In this document: positions 53,997-63,178 of the stretch, in pieces
Layout of the letters: each line of letters opens with the position of its first letter
How positions within the stretch are numbered: the stretch's first letter is position 1
Source: Ignavibacteriota bacterium
GTDB taxonomy: Bacteria > Bacteroidota > Ignavibacteria > Ignavibacteriales > Ignavibacteriaceae
DNA length: 64,000 nucleotides
Assembly (NCBI GenBank): GCA_013285425.1
Contig: CP053447.1
Coordinates: 1,184,001-1,248,000 of the forward strand
Direction of reading: 5' to 3'
The notes under the pieces: generated by a model
The model's input: the letters and a program-made list of their open reading frames with translations, nothing else
Told to the model about the DNA's origin: nothing
Database searches by the model: none
Made by a program: the position numbers and the translations under genes

Positions 53997-54344
53997 ATGC
54001 CAAGATCAAGAAATAAAGTTGCTTCACACAGAAGAAGAAGAAAACTATTAAAACTAGCAAAGGGTTACTGGGGTAATCAAGGTAATGTTTTAACCTCAGC
54101 AAAAAATGCGATTGAAAAAGGTTTAACTCATGCGTATAGAGATAGAAGATTGAAGAAGAGAGTTTTTAGATCTTTATGGATTACCAGAATTAATGCAGCA
54201 GCAAGATCTAACGGTACAACTTATTCAAGATTGATAGATGCTTTAAATAAAAAAGGTGTTGATATCAATAGAAAAGTTCTTGCAAGTCTTGCAGTTGAGA
54301 ATCCTTCTGCATTTGCTGAAGTTGTTAAATTTTCCAATAATTAA
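53997..54344 (+). CDS. rplT: 50S ribosomal protein L20
   Basis: This 115-residue early-assembly 23S rRNA-binding protein has a basic N-terminal helix ([20 protein letters not shown]), [11 protein letters not shown], and the globular part with [24 protein letters not shown] precedes the start. L20 commonly represses the rpmI-rplT mRNA; no operator could be seen by eye. Confidence 0.97.
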   Translation: MPRSRNKVASHRRRRKLLKLAKGYWGNQGNVLTSAKNAIEKGLTHAYRDRRLKKRVFRSLWITRINAAARSNGTTYSRLIDALNKKGVDINRKVLASLAVENPSAFAEVVKFSNN

Positions 54345-54348
54345 TTTT

Positions 54349-54397
54349 ATACCCTCTTCGGATTTATTGAAATTACTTTATCCGTCGGGGGTATTTT
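54349..54397 (+). terminator. Stem-loop between rplT and pheS
   Basis: ATACCC (54349-54354) pairs with GGGTAT (54389-54394) and CGGAT (54359-54363) with ATCCG (54380-54384), around an internal loop and a 16-nt terminal loop, followed by TTTT. It may be a weak terminator or attenuator controlling read-through into pheST. Confidence 0.55.
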
Positions 54398-54414
54398 CTA
54401 TTTAAAGAAATCTT

Positions 54415-55428
54415 ATGCTTGAAAAAAACATTTCTGAAATTAAAGATAGTTTTTTAACAGATATTAAGTCTGTTAATTCATTAAAAGATATTGAAGAAAT
54501 AAGAATAAAATATTTCAGCAGAAACGGATTAGTATCACAGCTTTTTGAACAGCTTAAAGAAACTGCAAAAGAAGAAAAACCAATACTCGGTAAAAAATTA
54601 AATCAGCTAAGAGATGAAGTATCTGCTCACTTTAATGAAATAAAGGAAAGAATTGCTTCCCGTCAATCTGCTAAAGAAAAAAAAATAGATTTAACTTTAC
54701 CGGGCAATCAATATCTTATCGGAAGCAAACACATTTTAACTCAGACTCTTGATGAAATAAAATCCATATTTAAAGGATTAGGGTTTTCTGTAGCAACGGG
54801 ACCCGAACTTGAATCTGATTATTACAATTTTGAAGCATTAAATTTTCCATCCGACCATCCCGCAAGAGATATGCAGGATACTTTTTTTGTTAGTAAAGAT
54901 TTCTTACTTCGTACACATGCAACTCCGGTCCAAATAAGAATTATGGAAAAGCAAGCTCCGCCTGTACGTGCAATTATGCCCGGAAGGGTTTATCGCAATG
55001 AGGCAGTTAGTGCAAGGAGTTATTGTATGTTTCATCAGGTAGATGGAATTTATGTTGATACCGATGTAACCTTTGCAGAACTTAAAGGAACCTTGGTATC
55101 ATTTGCTAAACAGTTTTATGGCTCAGATCTTAAATACAGATTTCGTCCAAGTTTCTTTCCATTTACTGAACCAAGTGCCGAGATGGATATTACATGCTAT
55201 CTATGCAAAGGTAATGGTTGCAGGATATGTAAAAATTCCGGCTGGCTCGAAATTCTTGGCTGCGGAATGGTTGATCCGAATGTGTACAAATTTGTTAATT
55301 ATGATTCTGAAAAATATACCGGATATGCTTTCGGAATGGGTATTGAAAGAATTGCATTGTTAAAATATGGTATTACAGATATCAGAATCTTTTTTGATAA
55401 CGATATCAGATTCTTAAAACAGTTTTAA
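54415..55428 (+). CDS. pheS: Phenylalanyl-tRNA synthetase alpha subunit
   Basis: This 337-residue alpha subunit has an N-terminal coiled coil (residues 1-90), then the class II core: GFSVATGPELESDYYNFEAL, FPSDHPARDMQDTFF (motif 1/2 region), VYRNEAVSARSYCMFHQVDG and YAFGMGIERIALLKYG (motif 3). A Cys cluster (CYLCKGNGCRICKNSG) is present, as in many bacterial PheS. The length is normal and pheT follows after 13 bp. Confidence 0.97.
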   Translation: MLEKNISEIKDSFLTDIKSVNSLKDIEEIRIKYFSRNGLVSQLFEQLKETAKEEKPILGKKLNQLRDEVSAHFNEIKERIASRQSAKEKKIDLTLPGNQYLIGSKHILTQTLDEIKSIFKGLGFSVATGPELESDYYNFEALNFPSDHPARDMQDTFFVSKDFLLRTHATPVQIRIMEKQAPPVRAIMPGRVYRNEAVSARSYCMFHQVDGIYVDTDVTFAELKGTLVSFAKQFYGSDLKYRFRPSFFPFTEPSAEMDITCYLCKGNGCRICKNSGWLEILGCGMVDPNVYKFVNYDSEKYTGYAFGMGIERIALLKYGITDIRIFFDNDIRFLKQF

Positions 55429-55441
55429 TGCGGAATAAGAA

Positions 55442-57847
55442 ATGAAAATATTACTAAGCTGGATAAAAGAATTGGTTAATCTGGAAGGAATTTCAACAGA
55501 TGAAATTGTTTCCAGACTAACAATGTCCGGACTTGAAGTTGAAGATGTAATAGATCAGACAAATATTTATAAAAATTTTGTTGTTGGATTAGTTAAGGAT
55601 ACAGAAAAACATCCGAATGCAGATAAACTTACTATATGCAAAGTTTTTAACGGTAAGGATGATTTACAGGTAATCTGCGGAGCTTCAAATGTAAAAACAG
55701 GTCAGAAAATTGTTTTTGCACCAATTGGTACCGAAATCCCAAATGGGAATTTTGTAATTAAGAAAGCAAAGATCAGAGGAGTTGAATCAAATGGAATGAT
55801 CTGTGCTGAAGATGAACTATTATTAAGTGATGATCATTCTGGTATTATGGTACTGGATGATAATCTTGAAGTTGGAAAACCAATAACTGATGCATTAAAT
55901 CTTAATGATGTAATACTTGAAATTGCAATTACACCTAATCGACCAGATGCACTTTCGTACATCGGAGTTGCAAGAGACCTTGCGGCATTATTCGATAGAG
56001 ATTTGCGAATGCCTGAAGTTGTATATACTGATAAAGGAGAAGATGCAATTAAGGAAGCTTCTGTAATAATTGAAGATACTATTAATTGTCCGCGTTACAT
56101 TGCAAAAGTTATTAAAGATGTTCAGGTTAAAGATTCACCTAAGTGGCTGAAAGACAGATTAGAAAAAATCGGATTGAGACCAAGAAACAATATTGTTGAT
56201 ATTACTAATTTTGTTTTATACGAGTGCGGACAACCATTGCACGCATTTGATCTTGATAAGCTTAATGATCAAAAAATAATTGTAAAGAATACTAAAGCAG
56301 AAACTAACTTTATAACACTTGATTCCAAGGAAAGAAAACTGCCTGCAGATACTTTAATGATTTGTGATGGTAAAAGAGAAGTTGCGATTGCCGGAGTAAT
56401 GGGTGGAGAGAATACTGAAATAACCGGATCAACTAAAAATATATTGATTGAAAGTGCTTACTTTAAAGCTTCAAGTGTAAGAAAGACTTCAAAAGCGCTT
56501 GGTCTTAGTACCGATGCCTCTTACCGTTTTGAAAGAGGTGCTGATCCAAACATTACAAAATATGCTGTGGAAAGATGTTCAGGATTGATTGAACAGTTAG
56601 CTGATGGAAAAATTGTTGATGGTTTAATTGATGTTTATCCAAATGTAATCTTGCCAAAAGAAATTAAATTAAGATTCTCAAGAACAGCTAAGATTCTTGG
56701 TTATGAAGTTTCACATAATAAAATAAAGCAAATTTTAACTCGCCTTGGGTTAGCAATTAAAGTTTTAGACGAAGACAGCTTGCTCGTTTCAGTTCCAACA
56801 TATCGTCCTGATATTGAACGAGAGATTGATCTGATAGAGGAGATAGCAAGAATTAATGGATATGATAATATTCCCACTGTTTCAAAAATTAATATCACTC
56901 TTGAACAGAAGCATGATGAAACAGAAATTGATGAGAAGATAAGACAAGTTGCTGCCGGATTAGGACTTTTTGAAATGATCAATAATCCGTTACAATCTGA
57001 AAAAGATGTTAAAATTTTTGGGAGTCCTGTTAAAATTGCAAATCCATTAAGTGTCGATATGGAATATTTGCGAACCACTCTGATTTCCGGTGCGTTATTA
57101 ACAGTATCAAGAAATCTTAGACAAGGTGTAAAGGAAATTAATCTTTTTGAGATAGGAAATGTTTTTAATAAGAAGATTGAAAATGAGATAAAATCTTTTG
57201 ATGATTTTTCAGAAACTCAAAATCTTTTATTTTTAATAAGCGGTAAAGAACATCAGAAAGGGTGGAATATATCAGAAAAGGAATCAGATATTTTTAGTCT
57301 TAAAGGTATAGTTGATTCATTTTTACTTAAGTTATCACTTGACAATGTTTTAATTGATTCCTATTATTCCAATGCAAATGAAATTTTCGCTTATTATTTT
57401 ACCAAAAATTATAATAATGCAGAATTTGGTTCAGGTGGAATAATAAAAAAAGAAGTTCTTAAACAATTTGATATTAATCAGGATGTTTATTGTTTTGAGT
57501 TTAATTTAACAGAGCTTAAGAATCTTAATATTAAGAGAAAAAGATTTACTGAACCATTAAAATATCCTAAAATAATTCGTGATATTGCATTTATTTTTGA
57601 TGAATCAGTAAAATATCTTGATATAAAAGATTTTATTAAAAAGAAAAGCTCTCAACTTCTTAAAGAAGTCTCAGTTTTTGATTTGTTTGAAAGTGAATTG
57701 TTAGGACAGGGAAAGAAGAGCATTGCCTTTACACTTGAGTATTATGATTATAACAGAACATTGACAGAAGAAGAAGTTGAGAAAGATTTTAATAATTTAA
57801 TTACATTGGTTTCAAAAGAATTTAATGCTCAATTAAGAGGTAAATAG
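55442..57847 (+). CDS. pheT: Phenylalanyl-tRNA synthetase beta subunit
   Basis: This 801-residue multidomain subunit has a start MKILLSWIKELVNL; a tRNA-binding OB fold (about 40-150: VVGLVKDTEKHPNADKLTIC, VICGASNVKTGQ); a B3/B4 editing domain with ITPNRPDALSYIGVARDLAA; B5 with VPTYRPDIEREIDLIEEIARINGYDNIP; and a C-terminal ferredoxin-like anticodon-binding domain with EPLKYPKIIRDIAF. The length matches the family (about 800). The TAG stop abuts the TTG start of the next gene. Confidence 0.97.
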   Translation: MKILLSWIKELVNLEGISTDEIVSRLTMSGLEVEDVIDQTNIYKNFVVGLVKDTEKHPNADKLTICKVFNGKDDLQVICGASNVKTGQKIVFAPIGTEIPNGNFVIKKAKIRGVESNGMICAEDELLLSDDHSGIMVLDDNLEVGKPITDALNLNDVILEIAITPNRPDALSYIGVARDLAALFDRDLRMPEVVYTDKGEDAIKEASVIIEDTINCPRYIAKVIKDVQVKDSPKWLKDRLEKIGLRPRNNIVDITNFVLYECGQPLHAFDLDKLNDQKIIVKNTKAETNFITLDSKERKLPADTLMICDGKREVAIAGVMGGENTEITGSTKNILIESAYFKASSVRKTSKALGLSTDASYRFERGADPNITKYAVERCSGLIEQLADGKIVDGLIDVYPNVILPKEIKLRFSRTAKILGYEVSHNKIKQILTRLGLAIKVLDEDSLLVSVPTYRPDIEREIDLIEEIARINGYDNIPTVSKINITLEQKHDETEIDEKIRQVAAGLGLFEMINNPLQSEKDVKIFGSPVKIANPLSVDMEYLRTTLISGALLTVSRNLRQGVKEINLFEIGNVFNKKIENEIKSFDDFSETQNLLFLISGKEHQKGWNISEKESDIFSLKGIVDSFLLKLSLDNVLIDSYYSNANEIFAYYFTKNYNNAEFGSGGIIKKEVLKQFDINQDVYCFEFNLTELKNLNIKRKRFTEPLKYPKIIRDIAFIFDESVKYLDIKDFIKKKSSQLLKEVSVFDLFESELLGQGKKSIAFTLEYYDYNRTLTEEEVEKDFNNLITLVSKEFNAQLRGK

Positions 57848-58171
57848 TTGGTAGATCTGGCTAAATACGATTCAATAATTCAGGATCTTTCTGCAATCGA
57901 AGCAGAGATTGCTACAATTGGTAATAGATTAAAAGATACTGAAATAAGAAAAACCGAACTCGAAATACAAATTGCAAAACTTCGTCAGGAAAATACTTTT
58001 CTGCAAAAAAAGATTGTTGAGATGGAGCAGGAAATTGTTTTGTATAAACAGGACGAAGATGGAAATATATTTAATTCTTTAAATAGCAAGGAGAAAGAAA
58101 ACTTAAAACTAAAATTACAGGATATTATTTCTAAAATTGATTTTCATCTGTCTGGTTCCAGACAGGTTTAA
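57848..58171 (+). CDS. Small coiled-coil protein between pheT and zapA
   Basis: This 107-residue protein starts with TTG right behind the pheT stop. Residues about 20-75 form a leucine-rich coiled coil (LKDTEIRKTELEIQIAKLRQ). It has no signal or membrane segment. Its position directly before zapA suggests a link with cell division, as ZapA partners such as ZapB are also small coiled coils; this is inference and no named family was recognised. Confidence 0.7.
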   Translation: MVDLAKYDSIIQDLSAIEAEIATIGNRLKDTEIRKTELEIQIAKLRQENTFLQKKIVEMEQEIVLYKQDEDGNIFNSLNSKEKENLKLKLQDIISKIDFHLSGSRQV

Positions 58172-58214
58172 GTTCTTATAAATTAAATGATTGTTTGATG
58201 GTGAAGATAATTCA

Positions 58215-58511
58215 ATGACAGAAAAAAAGAAGCTTAAAATTAAAATATTTGATAAAGAATATTCTCTATTGGTTGAGAATGAAGAAATTGCAAAAGAACT
58301 GGCACTTTATGTTAATAAAGTAATGGAAGAAACTAAGGATGAATTGCCAGATCAACCGGCGCAGACTATTGCAATAATTGCTTGTTTGAATATTGCTTAT
58401 GATTTATTTATCGAGAAGAATAAAAACCGTGAATTTCTAATTCAAGCCACGGATAAAATTAAGAGAATAAAGCTTCTTCTTAAAGAACCTGAAATGTCTG
58501 ACCCGTCTTAA
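58215..58511 (+). CDS. zapA: Cell division protein ZapA
   Basis: This 98-residue protein matches ZapA, which bundles FtsZ filaments at the division site. It has an N-terminal beta segment KLKIKIFDKEYSLLVENEE, followed by AKELALYVNKVMEET and the coiled-coil dimer part IAIIACLNIAYDLFIEKNK. ATG 58215 has GGTGA upstream; a TTG at 58191 is less likely. A 6S-like RNA and rny follow. Confidence 0.9.
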   Translation: MTEKKKLKIKIFDKEYSLLVENEEIAKELALYVNKVMEETKDELPDQPAQTIAIIACLNIAYDLFIEKNKNREFLIQATDKIKRIKLLLKEPEMSDPS

Positions 58512-58515
58512 GTTT

Positions 58516-58710
58516 ACCGCACTGCCGTTTTTTTAATGAAAAACTAACAGTTAAATTAAACAGGGATTGCGAACTTCGGAGCGTATTACAGGCCTCATTC
58601 CGATTTATCGGAAATTCTGAACTTGTTTCGGAGCAGTGGAAGTAAAAAGCTTTCGAGCGCTTTCCCACCGTGCTTATAGGGTTTTTCCTATTAGCGGCGG
58701 CAGTGCCGGT
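58516..58710 (+). ncRNA. ssrS: Probable 6S RNA
   Basis: This region of about 195 bp between zapA and rny is not coding but is GC-richer than its surroundings. Its ends pair: ACCGCACTGCCG (58516-58527) with CGGCAGTGCCGGT (58698-58710), apart from one bulged C. Inner stems are visible, such as TTCCGA / TCGGAA around TTTA and a GTGGAAG / CTTTCCCAC helix. The 3' part AGCGGCGGCA resembles the 3' strand of E. coli 6S RNA. 6S genes commonly follow zapA. 6S sequesters the housekeeping RNA polymerase holoenzyme. Covariance search not possible here. Confidence 0.72.
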
Positions 58711-58743
58711 ATTTAATAAACTTTACAGCCGGAGAATGTTAAT

Positions 58744-60307
58744 ATGGATCTGATTATTATAATACCAATGGTAGTTGTGCTGATTGTTCTGTTCTTTTAT
58801 CTGGGATGGATGTTCAACACAAAAGTTGGCAAAAAAAGTATTAGTGCAGCAGAAGAAAAAGCCGAACAATTAATTCAGGATGCAAAAAAAGAATCTGCAA
58901 ATCTTAAAAGGGAAAAACTTCTTGAAGTTAAAGATGAGTGGTACAAGAAAAAAGTTGAATTTGACAATGAAGTAAATCAGAAAAAACAAAAACTGCAGAA
59001 TCTTGAAAAACAAGTTCAACAACGTGAAGAAAACAGCGAGAAAAAATTTGATCTTGTTCTGCAAAAAGAAAAAGATTTAAGAAAACTTGAAAAACAACTT
59101 CAGGATCTTAAATTAAATCTTGATGAAAAAACTATTGAAATCAAAAAGCTTGAAATTGAACAGAACGATAAGCTTGAAAAAATTTCTGGTTTAACATCTG
59201 AGGAAGCTAAGAAAATGCTGGTTGAAAATATGATCAATCAGGCAAAAATTGATGCTTCACAAACCGTAAAAGAAATTCATGACCGAGCCAAAGCTGATGC
59301 TAAAAAAGAAGCTCAGAAAATAATCGTTCAGGCTATTCAAAGAACCGCAGCCGATTACTCTATTGAGACTACAGTTTCAGTAGTTCAAATACAAAATGAT
59401 GAAATGAAGGGAAGAATAATCGGTAAAGAAGGAAGAAACATACGCGCTTTTTGAATCAGCAACAGGTGTTGATGTTATTGTTGATGATACTCCTGAAGCT
59501 GTTATCCTTTCATCGTTTGATCAGTTTAGAAGAGAAATTGCAAGATTATCACTGGAAAGATTAATTGCTGACGGTAGAATACATCCAGCTAGGATTGAAG
59601 AAGTTGTAGAAAAAGTTACACAGGAACTTGAGGAAGAAATTCAACGTGAAGGTGAGAATACGATTCTACAGCTTGGGCTTCATAATATGCATTCCGATCT
59701 TATTAAGTTTGTAGGAAAGATGAAATACAGATCCAGTTATGGACAGAATCTCTTACAACATAGTATTGAAGTAGGATATCTAACAGGAATAATGGCTTCT
59801 GAATTGGGACTTGATCCTATACTTGCGAAAAGAGCCGGATTATTGCATGATGTTGGTAAAACAGTTGATAAAAATGTTGAAGGTCCGCATGCTTTGCTTG
59901 GTTATGATCTTACTAAAAAATACAAAGAACATCCTATTGTTGTAAATGCAGTTGGTTCTCATCACGAAGATATTGAAATGGAACATCCGATTGCTGCTCT
60001 GGTTCAAGCTGCCGACGCAATCAGCGGTGCCAGACCCGGTGCTCGCAGAGAGCCATTGGAAAGCTATGTTAAACGATTGGAAAATCTTGAACAAATGGCT
60101 AAGTCGTTTGAAGGCGTTGCCAAAACTTATGCAATACAAGCTGGCAGGGAAATTAGAGTAATGGTTGAGAATGATAAAGTTGATGATATTGTTGCTGATA
60201 GATTAGCACGTGAAATTGCTCAGAAGATCGAGGAGGAAATGGAATATCCGGGACAAATAAAGGTGGTTGTTATCCGGGAGGTTAGAAAGATTGGATATGC
60301 AAAATAA
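58744..60307 (+). pseudogene. rny: Ribonuclease Y, one frameshift
   Basis: RNase Y is the membrane-anchored endoribonuclease that starts mRNA decay. Frame 1 (58744-59454) gives the N-terminal membrane helix, a long coiled coil and the KH start [14 protein letters not shown], then hits TGA. Removing one T from the five-T run at 59448-59452 continues as [20 protein letters not shown], and the C-terminal part has the HD motif HDVGK (about 59847). The total of about 520 residues is normal. The break is in a homopolymer and the remaining sequence is clean, so an assembly error is more likely than a real loss. Confidence 0.88.
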
Positions 60308-60348
60308 GCTGAGCTGATAATGTTTAAGAGGTTTTTTAAAATAAGAAA

Positions 60349-60933
60349 ATGAAAATTGCTGTAACCGGAAATATCGGCTCTGGTAAAAGCGTCTTTTCTT
60401 CTTTTGCTGAGAATAATGGGTTTATTGTTTTGAAAGCCGATGATATATCAAAAGAGATTTTAAATAAGGATTCTGAGGTTCGGGAAGAAATAATCAAAGC
60501 TTTCGGAAAACAGTCATTTATAAACAATAAACCTGATATTAAATTTCTTGCACAAAAAGTTTTTTCAGACCCTGTTAGTTTAAATAAAATCGAATTAATA
60601 CTTCATCCAAGAGTTATCAAATCGATAAATGATACGATTAAAAGTTTAGAATCAGAAAAGAAGATTGTCTTTGTGGAATCCGCTTTGATTTATGAAGCAG
60701 ATATGGAAAAAATGTTTGATTATGTCGTGCTGATAATCTCTGAAAGAAATAACCGCCTGCAAAGAAAGCTTAATTCAGGAATATCTGAAGAAGATTTTAA
60801 TAAACGTGAATCTAATCAAATTCCAGAAGATGAAAAAAGAAAGCGGGCAGATTTTATCTTTGCAAACGATGGAAGTATTGATGATTTACATTCCAAATTT
60901 AACTTGCTGCTTATAACATTAGGTGTTCGGTAA
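60349..60933 (+). CDS. coaE: Dephospho-CoA kinase
   Basis: This 194-residue P-loop kinase catalyses the last step of CoA synthesis. It has Walker A GNIGSGKSVFSSF, KADDISKEIL with the conserved Asp-Asp, HPRVIKSIND, VFVESALIYEADMEKMFD and the lid-region RESNQIPEDEKRKRADFIFAN. The length is normal for CoaE. It lies 41 bp after rny. Confidence 0.94.
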   Translation: MKIAVTGNIGSGKSVFSSFAENNGFIVLKADDISKEILNKDSEVREEIIKAFGKQSFINNKPDIKFLAQKVFSDPVSLNKIELILHPRVIKSINDTIKSLESEKKIVFVESALIYEADMEKMFDYVVLIISERNNRLQRKLNSGISEEDFNKRESNQIPEDEKRKRADFIFANDGSIDDLHSKFNLLLITLGVR

Positions 60934-61047
60934 TTAAACCCTTTTCATCCGATTCAAACAGAGGCTTGTAAAAAATTATTGTTACCTTAAAAAAATTTCA
61001 TCATTCGATTTAATAAACTATTATAACGAAAAAACACTACTCAGTAT

Positions 61048-61079
61048 TTTTATTACATCTTTAAAATACACTAAATTTG
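61048..61079 (+). promoter_or_regulatory. Candidate promoter of proline dehydrogenase-tsaD
   Basis: TTTT (61048-61051, consensus TTTG), a 20-nt spacer and TAAATTTG (61072-61079), a perfect TAnnTTTG. The GTG start lies 25 bp downstream with AGGAG in between. Confidence 0.5.
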
Positions 61080-61104
61080 TGAAGCAAAAATTCAGGAGTA
61101 TTTT

Positions 61105-62010
61105 GTGGAAGCTATCAATCATCTTATCGTTAAAATCGTACAACTGATGCCTAAGCCGGTTGTTGGATTCTTTTCTAAAAAATATATCGCTGGTGTTACA
61201 CTTCAAGCTGCTGTTGACTATGTTAAAAAATTAAATTCAATGGGCATTTATGCAACAATGGATGTACTTGGTGAATCAGTTGCAAATAAAGAAGAAGCAA
61301 TCCGTTGTAAAAATGAAGCTATTGAAGTTCTGGAAGCTATCGAACAAAATAAGTTAAAAGCTAATCTGTCAATTAAGCCAACACAGATGGGTTTGGCAAT
61401 AGATGAAGAATTTGCTTTTCAGCAGATACTTGAAATTGTTCAAAAGGCAGAGCAATTCAAAAACTTTGTGCGAATTGATATGGAAGATTCACCGTTTACT
61501 GATAAAACTATCAATGTATATAAACGGATTTTTCAGGATTATAAAAATGTCGGTATTGTTATTCAATCATATATGCGTCGATCCTATGATGATGTTATTA
61601 CATTAAATAAAATTGGAACTAACTACAGACTTTGCAAGGGAATTTATGTTGAGTCAGCTTCTATTGCTTATAAGGACAAGCAGGAAGTCAGAAATAATTA
61701 TTTAAAACTTCTTGATGCAATGTTTAAAGATGGGAATTATGTGGGTATTGCAACTCATGACAAATATCTTATAGATGAAGCATATAAACGAATTAAAGAA
61801 AAAAATATTTCTAAGGATAAGTTTGAATTCCAAATGCTGCTTGGGGTAAGAGAGGATTTACGCGACAAAATAAATAGTGATGGTTATAAAATTAGAATTT
61901 ATGTTCCGTTTGGTAAAGATTGGTATGCATATTCAGTCAGACGGCTAAAAGAAAATCCATCAGTAGCAGGTCATATTGCCAAGAGCTTTTTAACTTTCGG
62001 TAAAAGATGA
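61105..62010 (+). CDS. Proline dehydrogenase
   Basis: This 301-residue FAD-dependent (beta/alpha)8 barrel oxidises proline to pyrroline-5-carboxylate. Marks: IYATMDVLGESVANKEEA, LSIKPTQMGLAID, VRIDMEDSPFTDKTINVYKR, QSYMRRSYDD, RLCKGIYVE, ATHDKYLI, QMLLGVREDLRDKI and the substrate-binding VPFGKDWYAYSVRRLKENP. This is a monofunctional type, with no aldehyde dehydrogenase domain. GTG start with AGGAG 6 bases before. The stop overlaps the tsaD start by 4 bp. Confidence 0.92.
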   Translation: MEAINHLIVKIVQLMPKPVVGFFSKKYIAGVTLQAAVDYVKKLNSMGIYATMDVLGESVANKEEAIRCKNEAIEVLEAIEQNKLKANLSIKPTQMGLAIDEEFAFQQILEIVQKAEQFKNFVRIDMEDSPFTDKTINVYKRIFQDYKNVGIVIQSYMRRSYDDVITLNKIGTNYRLCKGIYVESASIAYKDKQEVRNNYLKLLDAMFKDGNYVGIATHDKYLIDEAYKRIKEKNISKDKFEFQMLLGVREDLRDKINSDGYKIRIYVPFGKDWYAYSVRRLKENPSVAGHIAKSFLTFGKR

Positions 62011-63029
62011 TTGTGCTTGGTATTGAAAGTTCTTGTGATGAAACTTCTGTAGCTGTAATAAAGAACAATATTCTCTCTGCTAATCTGGTTTCATCACAGG
62101 ATTTTCATAAAAATTACGGCGGTGTTGTTCCTGAACTTTCAAGCCGTGCTCACCTTCAGATTATTAATCCGCTTACTAAAGAAGCTTTAAAAAAATCTGA
62201 TATAGAACTGAAAGATATCGATCTGATTGCAGCAACTGCAGGTCCCGGTTTAATTGGCGCTCTGTTAGTTGGATTAACTTATGCAAAGGGTCTTGCACTG
62301 GGATTGAATAAACCTTTTATTGGTGTCAATCATATTGAAGGACATATTTTTTCAGGTTTTTTAATGCAGCAGAAGCCCGAATTTCCTTTCCTATGTCTTG
62401 TAGTTTCTGGCGGGCATACTCTTTTGCTTCTGGTAAAAGATTTTACAGAAATATATAAGCTTGGAAATACAGTTGACGATGCAGTTGGTGAGTCATTTGA
62501 TAAGGCAGCTAAGCTGCTTGGCTTTGGTTATCCGGGCGGACCAAAAATTCAAAGTGCAGCTCAATTTGGAGATGTCAATAAAATTAATTTTCCGGTTGCT
62601 GAGTTAAAGGATAAATTAAATTTTTCGTTCAGCGGATTAAAAACAGCAGTTCTTCGTTATGTCCAAGCACAAGGTGGTATTGATAAACTTACTGAAGAAC
62701 ACAAAAATGATATTGCTGCCTGCTTTCAATCAGCGGCTGTTAATGCTTTAACTAAGAATGTAAAACGTGCATTGGAAAAATATGAGGTAAAGTCAATTTC
62801 AGTTGTTGGAGGAGTAGCTGCAAATAATCATCTAAAATCTGAAATGAAGAAAATAGCGGAAAAGAATAAAAAAAGTCTGATCGTTCCTGATATTCAGTTT
62901 TGCGGAGATAACGCTGCAATGATTGCATTCAGAGGAAAATCACTTTATGAAAATGGAATCAGAGATACACTATCAAGCAAACCTTTCCCTGCACTAAATG
63001 AGAATCATTTTTTGGAAATGTATTCTTAA
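62007..63029 (+). CDS. tsaD: tRNA N6-adenosine threonylcarbamoyltransferase TsaD
   Basis: This 340-residue enzyme, with TsaB and TsaE, makes t6A37 in tRNAs reading ANN codons. Visible are GIESSCDETSVAV, VPELSSRAHLQ, AATAGPGLIGALLVGLTYAK, the metal-binding HIEGHIFSG, LVVSGGHTLL, GESFDKAAKLLGFGYPGGP and VGGVAANNHLKSEM, CGDNAAMIA. The length is typical. Its start overlaps the previous stop (ATGA), an operon arrangement with no functional link known to me. Confidence 0.96.
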   Translation: MIVLGIESSCDETSVAVIKNNILSANLVSSQDFHKNYGGVVPELSSRAHLQIINPLTKEALKKSDIELKDIDLIAATAGPGLIGALLVGLTYAKGLALGLNKPFIGVNHIEGHIFSGFLMQQKPEFPFLCLVVSGGHTLLLLVKDFTEIYKLGNTVDDAVGESFDKAAKLLGFGYPGGPKIQSAAQFGDVNKINFPVAELKDKLNFSFSGLKTAVLRYVQAQGGIDKLTEEHKNDIAACFQSAAVNALTKNVKRALEKYEVKSISVVGGVAANNHLKSEMKKIAEKNKKSLIVPDIQFCGDNAAMIAFRGKSLYENGIRDTLSSKPFPALNENHFLEMYS

Positions 63030-63178
63030 AAGTTTTGAGTTTGGTTCAGGTTCTGGATTAAAATATCAGGTTTAAGTTAAGATAATTACTCACAAAGCTA
63101 TGGACTATAATTCTCAGTTAACTATTTTATATTGCCACTTAAAATTTTATTAACTCTAAAAAAAATATAATAAAATAT

